Shown: one piece after another, positions 11,401-20,310 of the stretch
Layout of the letters: every line of letters starts with the position of its first letter
Numbering within the stretch: the first letter of the stretch is position 1
Assembly (NCBI GenBank): GCA_012064385.1
Contig: QRDG01000821.1
Span: 406,496 to 470,495 of the forward strand
Direction of reading: 5' to 3'
From: Puccinellia tenuiflora
Taxonomy: Eukaryota > Streptophyta > Magnoliopsida > Poales > Poaceae
DNA: 64,000 bases
Notes under the pieces: model-generated
Databases searched by the model: none
What the model saw: the letters and a program-made list of their open reading frames with translations, nothing else
Told to the model about the DNA's origin: nothing
Program-made: the position numbers and the translations under genes

Positions 11401-11521
11401 AAACCTCGGCATAGTTAGGGCTACGCTCAAACACCAAGACTACCTCATCCGGATCCGGTTCCATATTGCCCTTCAAAAAGGCGTCTTTGTCCACATGATG
11501 AACATGAACAATTCTCGACAT
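8489..11521 (-). CDS. MuDR-type transposase (MULE), 1010 aa
   Basis: The start chosen is MSRIVHVHHVDKDAF, directly after a TTTTAG acceptor-like site. Domains in order: an acidic N-terminal region (1-250); a MuDR N-terminal DNA-binding domain (about 270-360, with the CLDDGCPW and CRGKK Cys/His pattern); the MULE DDE catalytic domain, with the first Asp in VDGTFLTGQYKG (about 478), the second in SDRHQG (about 543) and a Glu in NMAECFN (about 650); a SWIM zinc finger CDCTCGRPM...CSH (about 753-770); and a CCHC knuckle CGKCNSIGHNARKC (about 868-881). A Gln/Ser-rich tail follows, ending in RG/RGG-type repeats. There is no internal stop or frameshift. It would cut and join the element's TIRs in the nucleus. 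The C-terminus may be alternatively spliced, since GTATGT occurs just before the stop. Confidence 0.93.
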   Translation of the reverse strand: MSRIVHVHHVDKDAFLKGNMEPDPDEVVLVFERSPNYAEVLNEVRIELNWMDPSDVVELEGRHNAGHGMHLRWKFLRINSELRWVAYKETVAESLDKSIELFATKKVDAHMDLDLNHCGRSPPMMNEDEVIEPPSSQHEVRQDEALRTNDEHEDDGYADDPYGVDLHDNNVGDYDTYLEQESMDHDIPYTRCYASDSDDDGPDEEVDEEGFTVKEAEAHKKVLGRDHRIPLFRDISLADEATVDGGKGIVLGARPTSFRDTDHAVNGICPGLKFGTLLEFKIWIKEFSVKYHRPFKVVHSDQKKRYTVRCLDDGCPWVVRLVPFKKGPEWHISSCVATHMCRGKKLDGKDAKQGHRQLTSEFIAYRLSNSISSLPTMSIKSVMELVETIFHYKVKYGKAWKAKQAAFKMLYGGWEEAYNRLPRLLGGMAATNPGMVHVVEPYGQETTNYDGKIVRVFGRAFWAFEQCVRAFQHCRPVISVDGTFLTGQYKGTLLVAIGNDANNRLLPLAFALVEAENNHNWEWFFHLLRTKVLPHQREICVISDRHQGILNAVQIDIPGHAPLHHRWCMRHFCSNFYRACGSKELSDDLQDCCLTFTDRRFANLYNRLLANRSLNPGGLEFLNRHIQLRNKWARAYDEDGRRYGQMTSNMAECFNNVLKGVRALPVTAIVQYTFTKLNEYFLNYSLETDKHMEKLKYPPKVDEFVEFESRKADTQVATIYDNEEMIYQVNEPGGTTADGVQHGGRAFKVSLMNCDCTCGRPMLLHLACSHLLTAARTRHVDVNHPLTVRESEFSILTTKRTWAPRFHPYFDQSQWPEYHGIQLWPHEDWKVMTRGRRKTKRFRGDMDGWGRGGRECRNDHFQEPPERARCGKCNSIGHNARKCTQRKRAKGSEPSSSQPSQRGGASQHSAPSQGVGASQHSGPSQGVGGSQQNGPNQQYGPSHQVDNSQQAPTQQRRSQQRVSQQTPRQQRGRRLGLTRGRVGGGRGRGGGRTESMIGYLSGPFPYVSPF

Positions 11522-12025
11522 TCCTAAAATAATAACAATCATATCGTAGAAAGTTAAATCAAACACTAGCATAACATACCATATCCATAACCTAACTATC
11601 CCTAACATACCATATCCATAACCTAACTAGCATCCTAACCCTAACGCTAGACATCATACTAATAACCCTTACCCTAGACATCATACAAGCCACCATTTGA
11701 CCAACGCACCAACCGTATTAACAACCCTTACACAAAAACATGATAAAATTCATCATTTCTAGGGTTTCCAAGATTTAAACATAGATCTACCAAATAAAAG
11801 ATTTCCATTGGTTCAAACATGGGGAAATGAGAGAGATTACCTCTAGCAACTTGAGGGATGTTGATTCACGGAAGAAAATCTTCAGATTTGAGGTGGAGGG
11901 GAGAGGATTTGAGGGGGGGGAGAGAGAAGCCGCCGCCAGCACTTTGTTTCTGCCTGTCGGGTGTTGAAATGAGGTGCTAGGGTTTGTGGAGGCCGTCGCA
12001 CTGCGACTTAAGAGTTTTCAATGTG

Positions 12026-12395
12026 TAGCGCCTTACAGCAAGGCGCTATACAGGCATATGTAGCGCCTCCGGCTGAGGCGCTATACTACGAAATGGGCAA
12101 CGTACGGCTCGGGAGAAACGGACGCGCGATTTAGGTCACAGGGCATAGCGCCTTACATCAAGGCGCTATGCCACTGCATCATAGCGCCTTACGCAAAGGC
12201 GCTACACGACCACGATTGGGCCCCACGGACGCCACGCTGGCAGGATGTGTAGCGCCTCGCGCGGAGGCGCTACACCGCATAGTATAGCGCCTGATTGCGA
12301 GGCGCTACACAAAAAGGTTATTTCGTGAAATAGTTTCGGCCCACATTTATTTCGTGAATTTCTTTGCGTTTCTGGTTATTTTCGGTCAAATTCAC
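12026..12395 (-). repeat. MULE right TIR and subterminal arm with six hairpin modules
   Basis: Modules TAGCGCCT-7 nt-AGGCGCTA lie at 12026-12048, 12061-12083, 12146-12168, 12182-12204, 12250-12272 and 12285-12307. The outer four mirror the four of the left TIR; the inner two extend past the TIR proper. Stems are invariant and loops differ. The terminal 88 bp match the left end at most positions. Confidence 0.9.
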
Positions 12396-12404
12396 ACGGA
12401 CGAA

Positions 12405-13478
12405 CGAATGAGATCAGTCCGGCAACTGTTGCGGTGAACAGTGGACGCATCGCCCCGCTGGGAATCCATGGACGGCCTAATTATGGAGACGAACATGGCT
12501 GGTCGATCTCGTGGAGTCAGAACATAGCTAGGTAGAGAGAGAGGGCCTTTGTTTTCTAGGTGGCTATACTCCTACGTTTACTGTGTCCGAATGCATGCGT
12601 GCCTAGCTTGCCTCCGTCAGATCAGAAAAATGCAGCATTCTCAAAAGTATACAAATCTGTTTGCTCATACAGGCCGCTATACAGTGGTACCGTCACATCA
12701 CAACATAGATATACACGAAACGTGTGTGTGTCATGGACTCATGTAGTACTTGGCAGGGTTTTTTTGTTTTTGTTTTTGAAACGTGTGTGCTGCCAGTGCC
12801 ATCCATATAGCAGTACATCGACATCCACCCATGTAGCAGCTACACGTATCGTCCTGTTTCAGCCGCGTTTCATCTGTACGCGTTTCGGCCGTGTATCCTT
12901 GTATCGACCCCCCCGGGGGCCGATGCCCTCGCCGTCTCAGATGCTACGTAGCAGATACAGCAACAGCTAGCGCTGCCGGAGCCAACAACGTCGTACCTAC
13001 AGCGTGCGTGTCGCAGGTTTAGCTAGACGTACGTCCTGTCACACCGTTCACAGTACGCCGCCCTGTGCTACGACGCGATGCCCCCAGCCCAGGGCATGGC
13101 CGCCGAGACCCTGGCGATGTTCACAGCGGCCGGCAATGTCACAAGACGATGTCGGATCGATGATCCAGCGTACTGCGTACCTTTGCCAATAAAGTGCAGG
13201 ATCCAGGTTTTGAACGCAGGCGCTGGCGAAAGTAGATTGGGTTGTCGTCTCCGCTTCTCGATCGGCGAAACTGTCGACACTGTTCATGTGAGCGTATCTA
13301 CAGCCGCACCTATGCCATGTTCCATCACGCCGGCCCGCCCCCGCCGGCCGGCCAGCAGTGGAGTACGTAGTGGAGCATACTGCCCGTCCAGGGAACCGGC
13401 CACAGGTCAAGAGATCATAGATCTTTTTTTTCCAACAGTCAAGAAAACATGTGATAATGACCGGCCGGCTGTTATACT
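12405..13478. other. Intergenic between MULE and retroposon
   Basis: Only short frames with no recognisable domain are present, along with scattered ACGTACGT-like motifs and CCCCCCGGGGG at 12908. The right-hand boundary is the TSD of the next element. No gene is supported. Confidence 0.5.
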
Positions 13479-13492
13479 GTGTTCACGCACTT

Positions 13493-14853
13493 TTTTTTTT
13501 ATAAGGGGAGCTTACTCAAACAGGTTACATCAAGAAGATACAATCTATAAAGTCCACACCCAGCCTGTGCACAACTATGATGCACACAGCCGGAAAAAAA
13601 AAAAAAGACCCGCCAAAATAGCAGTAACGACACCACCAACACGAACGACACCTCAACTCCGAGAAAGCTTCTCCAAAAATGATGCCTTAAAGAAGGAAAC
13701 GGTGTGTAAACACTGTCATCATCCGGGTTGACCAAAATAGTCAGATCCTAGGTTTTCACCCTGGAGGAGGGTCCAAACTCCAGACAATGCCTTCAACAAG
13801 GAGCTGACTCAGAAGCCACCATTGCCAGATACAACCACCGAAGGTCGTACCTAGGATTTTCATCCTGGTTTTGAAACACGGAACTTCAAGAGCACCGCCA
13901 AAAAGGGAGTCAGATAATCATCACAATTTGGTAGGGACCGCTACTAAAGCTGCAGAAACTGATTGTCAGGCACACATCCGTCTTCACCCCATCCCACTTA
14001 ATCTTTGTCACGTAGAAGAGGTAGACCTTACTCAACGAGCGAAATCCCTCTGGTCTTCAATTTGTCTTTACAAGTCCACCTCTGACTGTCCCGTGGACGG
14101 TATCTGCGAAGTGGAACTTATAGTTGCCAATGGTCTTCCATCATCAGCAGGGCGCCGTTGTGAGGCCCTCTGGATGTAGCACGCCAGCAACCAATAGGCA
14201 AAAACAGGAGCCAAATCCAAGGGCGAACTGAGCGAGTGCTCGACTGCCTACCCCGATCGTATCAGCTGCGTAGGCACTTGGACGATCGACGGCAAGAATG
14301 CGATACACCATGGGCGGCGATCTAGACCAGGTACACGATCTTGCGGCAAGAATCTCGGGGCTGCGGGGATGGAACAACATGCTATGAGCCCTCCCCGCCT
14401 CTGTCGTCCGCCGTCGGAGGCGGGGGTGAGGTCAGCCGCACGACGCAGCACCACGAGCTGTCGACGAAACGAACGCGACGCGTCAGGATGCCACTACCTG
14501 CCAGATCGAGCCCGCCCAGCTGGGCCGCCACCGGACAGCCGCCTCGCAGCAGCGACGAGCTTGCCGCGCCGCGAAAAGTCGCAGACGCCGCGCGTCACCG
14601 CCGCCTGGCCGCCGCGTCTCTGGAGCACCGGAGCAGACGCCCGGCGGCGACGAGGGGAGGAGGAGAGGAGCGGCTACCTCGCGCTGCCGGCGTGGGCGCT
14701 CCTATGCGGCCTGGCGCGGCCGCACAGGAGCGGAGCGAGGAGGAGGCGAGCGGTGGTGACGGCCCTGGCGGCGACGGCGCGGGGCGACGGCGTGGGGCGG
14801 AGGCGCGGGGCGGCGGCGGCGGTGCGCGAGGTTAGGGTTAGCTCTGGAACTAG
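13493..14853 (-). mobile_element. Short non-LTR retroposon with 14-bp TSD
   Basis: GTGTTCACGCACTT occurs at 13479-13492 and again at 14854-14867. A T-run follows the left copy, so the poly(A) tail is on the minus strand and the 5' end is at the right. The 3' tail (about 13500-13600, antisense) carries the segment CAGCCTGTGCACAAC...GATGCACACAGCC, closely resembling the 3' tail of the LINE at 26.0 kb (CGGCCTCTGCATAAC...GATGCACACAGCC). The 5' third is GC-rich, with ACCCTAACC near the start as in plant LINE leaders. No ORF1, endonuclease or reverse transcriptase is present. It is best read as a non-autonomous derivative moved by LINE machinery. A processed copy of an unknown transcript is possible. 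Confidence 0.75.
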
Positions 14854-14867
14854 GTGTTCACGCACTT

Positions 14868-15624
14868 GATTGTTGAGAATAATGTTTTTGATCAAATGTT
14901 GCAGTACTGGCCGGAGGTACCAACAACGGTCAGAGGAGGAGGTGAGGAAATTGTGGTTGATGTTGCGGGAAAGGTGTCGTTTGATGTTGAGCTTATAGGC
15001 GTGCTTCGGAACAAAAGAGGAAATTCATACACGGAGAAGGAGGATGAGTTGTTGTGTGATGCATGTATAGAAGTGAGCTAAAACGGTAAAACCTCATTTT
15101 TGGTGCCGAGCAACAAAGGTGTGCCTATTTGAGGGGGATATATGAATACTTCCACGAGCGAAAGCATTCTCCCTATAATATTTCAAGTGATCGGAATGAC
15201 AAAACTTCCTACAATATCATTGGGTGTTCCTTACAAGAAGAAAACATTTGTGTTCCTCCTCTACCCGCTCCACGATTGCATGTCTTACTAAATACAACAA
15301 AAAAACTCTTCACTATTAAATGGGAGTTGGTGATGGTTGTATGTCCCTCAACACTCAACGTTCATCATCAAATATTCAATTGCATCTAGACCATCTGATA
15401 TGCATCAAGGCGACATACTAAAAAAAAATCAAAACAGAGAAAATAGAAATCAAGCTGATATATTATACTGATTTATATCTACTTTCACAAGTTTGAATAT
15501 TCTAACTTTTGCTGAGTCCAAATTCTTCAAATTGTGTTTTTTTACTCTAGTTCTTCAAGATCAGCGATGCTGAGATGAGGAAATCATAACGGTAACCCAC
15601 ACGTTCTGCACTACCACTATTTTG
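14868..15624. other. Intergenic up to split MITE
   Basis: Frames at 14854-15081 and 15129-15389 (+) are short and have no domain I recognise. The sequence is A/T-rich towards the right. No gene is supported, although a decayed gene fragment cannot be excluded. Confidence 0.4.
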
Positions 15625-15626
15625 TA

Positions 15627-15674
15627 CTCCCTCCGTTCCATATTACTTGACTTCTAAATGGATGTATATAGACA
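15627..15674 (+). mobile_element. Left half of a Stowaway MITE split by CACTA
   Basis: CTCCCTCCGTTCCATATTAC begins directly after a TA and is typical of Triticeae Stowaway (Tc1/mariner) MITEs. The matching right half is 25024-25068. TA dinucleotides flank the pair at 15625-15626 and 25069-25070. Rejoined, the MITE is about 93 bp plus the 3-bp ACA that became the CACTA target duplication. Confidence 0.9.
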
Positions 15675-15713
15675 CACTAGTAGAGAACAAGGCAACAGTA
15701 CAGGCCTTATTGG

Positions 15714-15886
15714 GCCTTTAGTACCGGTTGTGCAACCGGTACTAAAAGGTCGGGACTAAAGGGGTACCCCTTTAGTACCGGTTGTATATACAACCGGTTC
15801 TAAAGGCCCTCCACGTGGGCGAACCTGCGCGCGCGCAGCTGAGGACCTTTAGTACCGGTTGGTAATACCAACCGGTACTAAAGGTT
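15714..15886. repeat. CACTA left subterminal hairpins (three)
   Basis: Three inverted pairs of TTTAGTACCGGTTG with short loops lie in 173 bp. They are probable transposase-binding sites by analogy with the subterminal repeats of En/Spm. Confidence 0.85.
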
Positions 15887-16019
15887 CCTGCTTTTTTTGC
15901 CCCCCGCTTATTTTTTCAGGGGGTTTAGGTTTTCGGTTTTATTTATTTTCGCTTATTTTTCGGGGTTTAGGGTTTCTGTTTTTTTCCTTTTCGCTCATTT
16001 TTCAGGGTTTCGGAGGAGA

Positions 16020-16080
16020 TCACGTATAAAGTACTCACTACACATATAAAGTACTCTCGTTACATATAAAGTACTCATAA
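16020..16080. repeat. Three direct copies of ATAAAGTACTC
   Basis: TATAAAGTACTC recurs about every 20 bp just past the 3' end of the Ulp1-domain gene, inside the CACTA. Its role is unknown. Confidence 0.7.
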
Positions 16081-16123
16081 TTACAATGGAGATCACCGCT
16101 AGCTAGTACATGATGGAGGGAGT

Positions 16124-18792
16124 CTATTTTTCGACATAGTGGAATTCACCGAATTCATCTACGACATGCGTTAGAATGAATCCCGCCAATTCCTCCGCAA
16201 TAGCTTTTACACGGTTTTGTGGTAGGAGCTGGTTCCGCTTCCTTGACATCTTTAAAAGAAGGAGATCAAATCAGTTATGATCGAAACTAAACACAATTGA
16301 TGGTAGCAAAATAAAAGTTGTATATGATGTTTACGTACCTCTCGATTTCTTACACTATTGACTCTCTCATTGACCCTCATGTGAATATACTCGCAAACGT
16401 AGTATCCACATAGTTCCGTCCCCTGTGGTTGTCGCAGACACCACTATAGAAGAATATAATTTAATCAAATAATAATCAAGAGAATGATAATGGTATTAGA
16501 AAGATACACAGACCTAGATACATAGTAGTACTTACTTTGTTAGCCTTGAACTCCATCTTATCTTTCCATTCACCGCGTTCTTCCGTGATGAACTTTTTCC
16601 AAACCCTGCCCGAAAAAGAAAATGAATTGAGGAGTTATTACTTATACTTTTGATATCCGGAAATGAACGAAAGAGGACGATATAGTGCGATTGAAATTAC
16701 CTCTTGAGCATTAGACGCACACTTTTGTAATCATCTTGATCTCTCCTTAATGAGTCCCAGACTTCAACTTCTCTTCCTCAAGTCTAATGATTAGCAGAAT
16801 GAAGTGCTACCTACGCACATTTATATACGCAGGTATTCAGACTTATCAATTACACTTAATATCGGGAAAGCAAAATACAATGTGTACAAGACAGTAACAC
16901 TCACCTGAAGTTTTAAGGAAAAAGTATTTCCTTTTTGGTACTTTGTCGCTTAAAAAATGTTAGCAAAATGTCGTCTGTGTTCTGGGAATACAGAGGACTT
17001 TCTACGGTGACTTCATAAACTTTATCCGGGTCAATGAACCCAATGTCCCAGATTCCTCCCATTCGGCATTCACGAATCTTCATTCTGCATAATAGCGTAC
17101 AAAAGAATGTTGTGAGGATAATTACAAGCAATGAACGAGCTTAACTATAAATAATTAAATTACACGAATAAATTACTTACAGACAATAGCAGCTGATGAT
17201 AGATTTGTCGAGAGCACGTTGATTGTACATCTGAAAAAGTTCGGAGAACTCAACCTGCACACCATATTGTCGGAACTAGTGTTGTTCCTTAACTCCCGCC
17301 ATGAGATATAATCTCCCTTCTTTTGCGGCGGCCATGTACCAGTTATGCAATTCCCTTTGCTGGGTAATTAAGGCCAGTTGAGATGGGCAGACATCGACTG
17401 CATGATCTTCTACTCGCAGCTGAGATTCCCTTTGCTGGGTAATTAAGGCCAGTTGCTCCTTCACATCATGCATCTGGCGTTCTAATGCAGTAAACCTCTC
17501 CGCCTCCCTCTTCTTACTTCTGCAATGTTTTCTATAAGTTGTAGCGTCCTCCGGAAACCCTTCAAGAAAACCAACCCCGCCTCCTCTGCCTCGACATCGT
17601 CCCCAGTGTTCTTTATTCCCGAGGGCGAGTGAAAGCTCGTCGTCCTCTCTATCGGGAACATATTTTTCCTGTCGGACTAGTCCTATTGCGTCAACTAGTT
17701 TTTTGACGACTCTTGTAATTATTTTCTTCCATTTTCCCTGTGCAACAATCAGCCCTGTGTCTGGATCCAAAACTGCCCCATGCGCGAACATCCAGAACTT
17801 GGACCTGTCGGGCCAGTCATCTGTCTGTGGAGGGATCCCTTTTTGACGCGGCTCGTTTTCATAGGCTTCCCACTTAGGCAAGGCAGTCTTGTAGCCACCT
17901 GAGCCCAAATGATGGTGATATTTCTTCTTCTTAGCATTCAACTTATTTTGGGTCGATCGGGCCATAGCGACGGCCGATTTCTTATACGCCACAAATTCAG
18001 GCCAATCATCTTTTAGCTTCTCTAGATGTCCGGTGAAATTTGGAGGTTTTTTCCCATATTTTTTCCACAATCCTTTCTTCCAGTTGTTGAATTGCTGGGC
18101 CATCTTGCTAAGAGTCCATTCCTTGACTTTATCCTTCCTCTTCTATGGGAGATCTGCCAGTAGGCTGAAAGAAGCCAATATCGAGTCCCAAAGGGTATAT
18201 TTAATTCTTTGCTCGAGATATTTTGCGCCAATGTTCGCTTTCTTCGGCTGATTCCATTCTGCAACGGTGATCGGGACCATGTCCCTAACAAGAACACCGC
18301 ATTGAGCTACATATTTAGTGTAGATTCCTTCGGGTTTCTCCGGTTTTCCTTTTATACTAACTTCGTCGATCGACAACTTTGCACCATCCGGTAGCTTTAC
18401 CCCTTGGTTCGGGCCTCGTTTAGGGATTGACTTAGATCCAGAGGGCTAAAAGAAAAATGTTTCGTTAATAAGTGCAATATAAATCAATTAATGCATCTAG
18501 CTAGTGATCAACAAGACTTAATATATACCTCGCCGGAGTTTTCTACGGAGTTTTCCAACGGCACTTCTTCGTCACCGTCGTTGTCGTCTCTGAAATTTTC
18601 AAACTCAAGTCCCTCACCGGAGTCGTTCAAACATTTCGCGCTGAAATCTTCGTCGTCTTCTTCGCCGGAATCTTCTCCATTGGAATTGGGTCCTGCAGCC
18701 CTATCATATATAATTGCTTGCATCCGGTCTTCATTCTCCTCGTCTCGGATGAAGGGGGCGTCGTCTCGGATGATGGGGGCGTCGTCCCCCAT
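16124..18792 (-). pseudogene. CACTA TNPA-like protein with C-terminal Ulp1 (C48) protease domain
   Basis: The first exon (18531-18792) starts MGDDAPIIRDDAPFIRDEEN. A GTATAT...TTTTAG intron leads to an exon with KLPDGAKLSIDEV, then the Transposase_24 (Ptta/En/Spm) region with KPPNFTGHLEKLKDDWPEF and GIPPQTDDWPDRSKFW (down to 17276). Further exons encode a Ulp1-type cysteine protease: RECRMGGIWDIGFIDPDKV (about 17040), HFILLII with the expected catalytic His (about 16780), WDSLRRDQDD with Asp (about 16745), and GTELCGYYVCEYIH with the nucleophile Cys (about 16420). The C-terminal exon holds NRVKAIAEELAGFIL and ends VEK-stop at 16124. Lesions are an in-frame TAG at 18143-18145 and a one-base loss near 16755. 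A short segment encoding QLALITQQRE is duplicated at 17360-17460. Exon edges are my reading, not verified. Confidence 0.8.
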
Positions 18793-19229
18793 AGCTCAAT
18801 GTCACTGCAAATTTTTAATTCATAGCAAACAACTTTAAATTTCATTGCAACTAAAAATAACATTGCTTTGATAAATTTTCAAACTTTGCTAAATTTTCTT
18901 ATACACTAATAAAATAATTTTCTTATACACTAAATTTTCAAACTTTGCTACTAAAATTTTCTAACTTAGGAATACTTCTAACTTAGCAATATTTCAAACT
19001 TAGCAATATTTCAAACTTTACTATGTTATCTAAATGACTTAGCAATATTTATAACAAAATTGCTACACTAATAATAACCTAAAATAATCTAAACAAAATT
19101 GTTACATTTTAAAATTGCTAAGTTTCAAAATTGCTAAACTTTCAAAATTGCTACACTAAAAATTGATAACCTATAATAACCTAAACAATAATAAGCTAAA
19201 CAAAACTTAAACTTTACTAAAAATGAAAA

Positions 19230-19640
19230 AAAAACCTCAAATGCGTGTAGGCCGAGGCGGTGGCGGAGGTGGCCGGAGGCCGGCGATGGCGGAGGTGGAG
19301 GGCACAGCGCGTGGCGGTGGAGGCCGGTGGAGGAGGCGCAGCGGCGAAGGGCCGCGCGTGGCGGTGCGGCCGGCGTACGCGTCGATGACGCGGCGGAGGG
19401 CGGCGGAGGGGCCGGGCGCGCGGTCGATCGAAGGAGGGCACAGCGCGCGGAGGCCGGGCCGCATGGCGGAGTGCGGCGGCGCCGTCGACGGCGTGGAGGG
19501 GCGCGGTGGAGGGCGTCCGCGGCGGAGGGAGGCGATGGCACGGCCGGCCAGAGCAGCGCGTCTGGAGGGGCTGCGCGCGGAGAAGATCGTCGATTTGGGG
19601 ATGAATCGTCGGTGGGGCTTGTTAAAACTGCTCGAAACAG
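19230..19640. other. GC-rich segment upstream of the TNPA-like gene
   Basis: Frames are open on both strands because of GGCGG/CCGCC-type composition. By position it is the promoter and leader side of the minus-strand TNPA-like gene. Nothing else is recognisable. Confidence 0.4.
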
Positions 19641-19643
19641 GCA

Positions 19644-19800
19644 TTTAGCACCGGTTGTTCTATACAACCGGTACTAAAGGGTCTTTAGTACCGGTTGTAC
19701 AGAACAACCGGTGCTAAAGGCTTGTTTTGGGCCGCGGCAAAACTTCGCGCGCAAATCCCACCCCTTTAGTACCAGTTGTAGATAACAACCGGTACTAATG
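19644..19800. repeat. Internal cluster of CACTA subterminal hairpins (three)
   Basis: Three inverted TTTAG(T/C)ACCGGTTG pairs, the same design and number as at each end, lie between the TNPA-like and TNPD genes. No CACTA terminus adjoins them. See findings for the composite-element reading. Confidence 0.85.
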
Positions 19801-20024
19801 GGCTTTGATTTTTTTTCCTCTAGTTTCTTTTTTCTTTCTTATGTTTTCTGTTTTTTATATCTATTTGGTTTCTATTTTGTTTTTTCTCTAGTTTCTTTTT
19901 CTTTAATATATATTTAATTTAATTGTCTAAAAAATTGTAATAATTATCGATCTATTTGTTTTCTGTTTTTATATCTATTATCTATTTGTCAACGTCAATA
20001 CGTAGGGGGGACTCGTGTCCTCCC

Positions 20025-20252
20025 CAGCTCTGGGGTAGGACACGTATGTGACCAGGCAGCGCTGGGGGAGGACACACATGGCCAGGACAACGATAGGGGA
20101 GGACACGTGACTGACACCGTGTGTTTTGTTCTATCTACAAAATATTTCAGTTCATCGACCGAATACAAATCATTCGAATTCCCGTCATACAGCCCAACGG
20201 TGCATTTGATATGCAGGCACTCACGAGCCACCGTTGAGCTGTACGACGGGGA
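20025..20252. repeat. GGGGAGGACAC repeats and a 22-bp inverted repeat
   Basis: Four variants of GGGG(T)AGGACAC occur at 20007-20110. Then CCCGTCATACAGCCCAACGG (from 20182) is mirrored by CCGTTGAGCTGTACGACGGG (to 20252), with two mismatches and a loop of about 30 bp. Both lie downstream of TNPD; function unknown. Confidence 0.7.
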
Positions 20253-20310
20253 AACCATGTGCATTTGATAAAAGGTTTAATACATTATTACATATCACCC
20301 AACAACATCC

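Larger units (their letters stand above)
6304..12395 (-). mobile_element. Complete Mutator-like element (MULE), 6.09 kb
   Basis: Both ends are exact. The left end starts GTGAATTTGACCGAAAATAA and the right end is its reverse complement. Each is flanked by the identical 9-bp duplication ACGGACGAA (6295-6303 and 12396-12404), the hallmark of Mutator-superfamily insertion. The imperfect terminal inverted repeats run about 260 bp and contain repeated 23-bp hairpin modules. The cargo is an open transposase ORF on the minus strand (8489-11521), a charged accessory ORF (7984-8412, minus) and a truncated plant-mobile-domain gene (7435-7721, plus). With intact ends, a perfect TSD and an unbroken transposase frame, this could be an autonomous copy. 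Confidence 0.95.
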
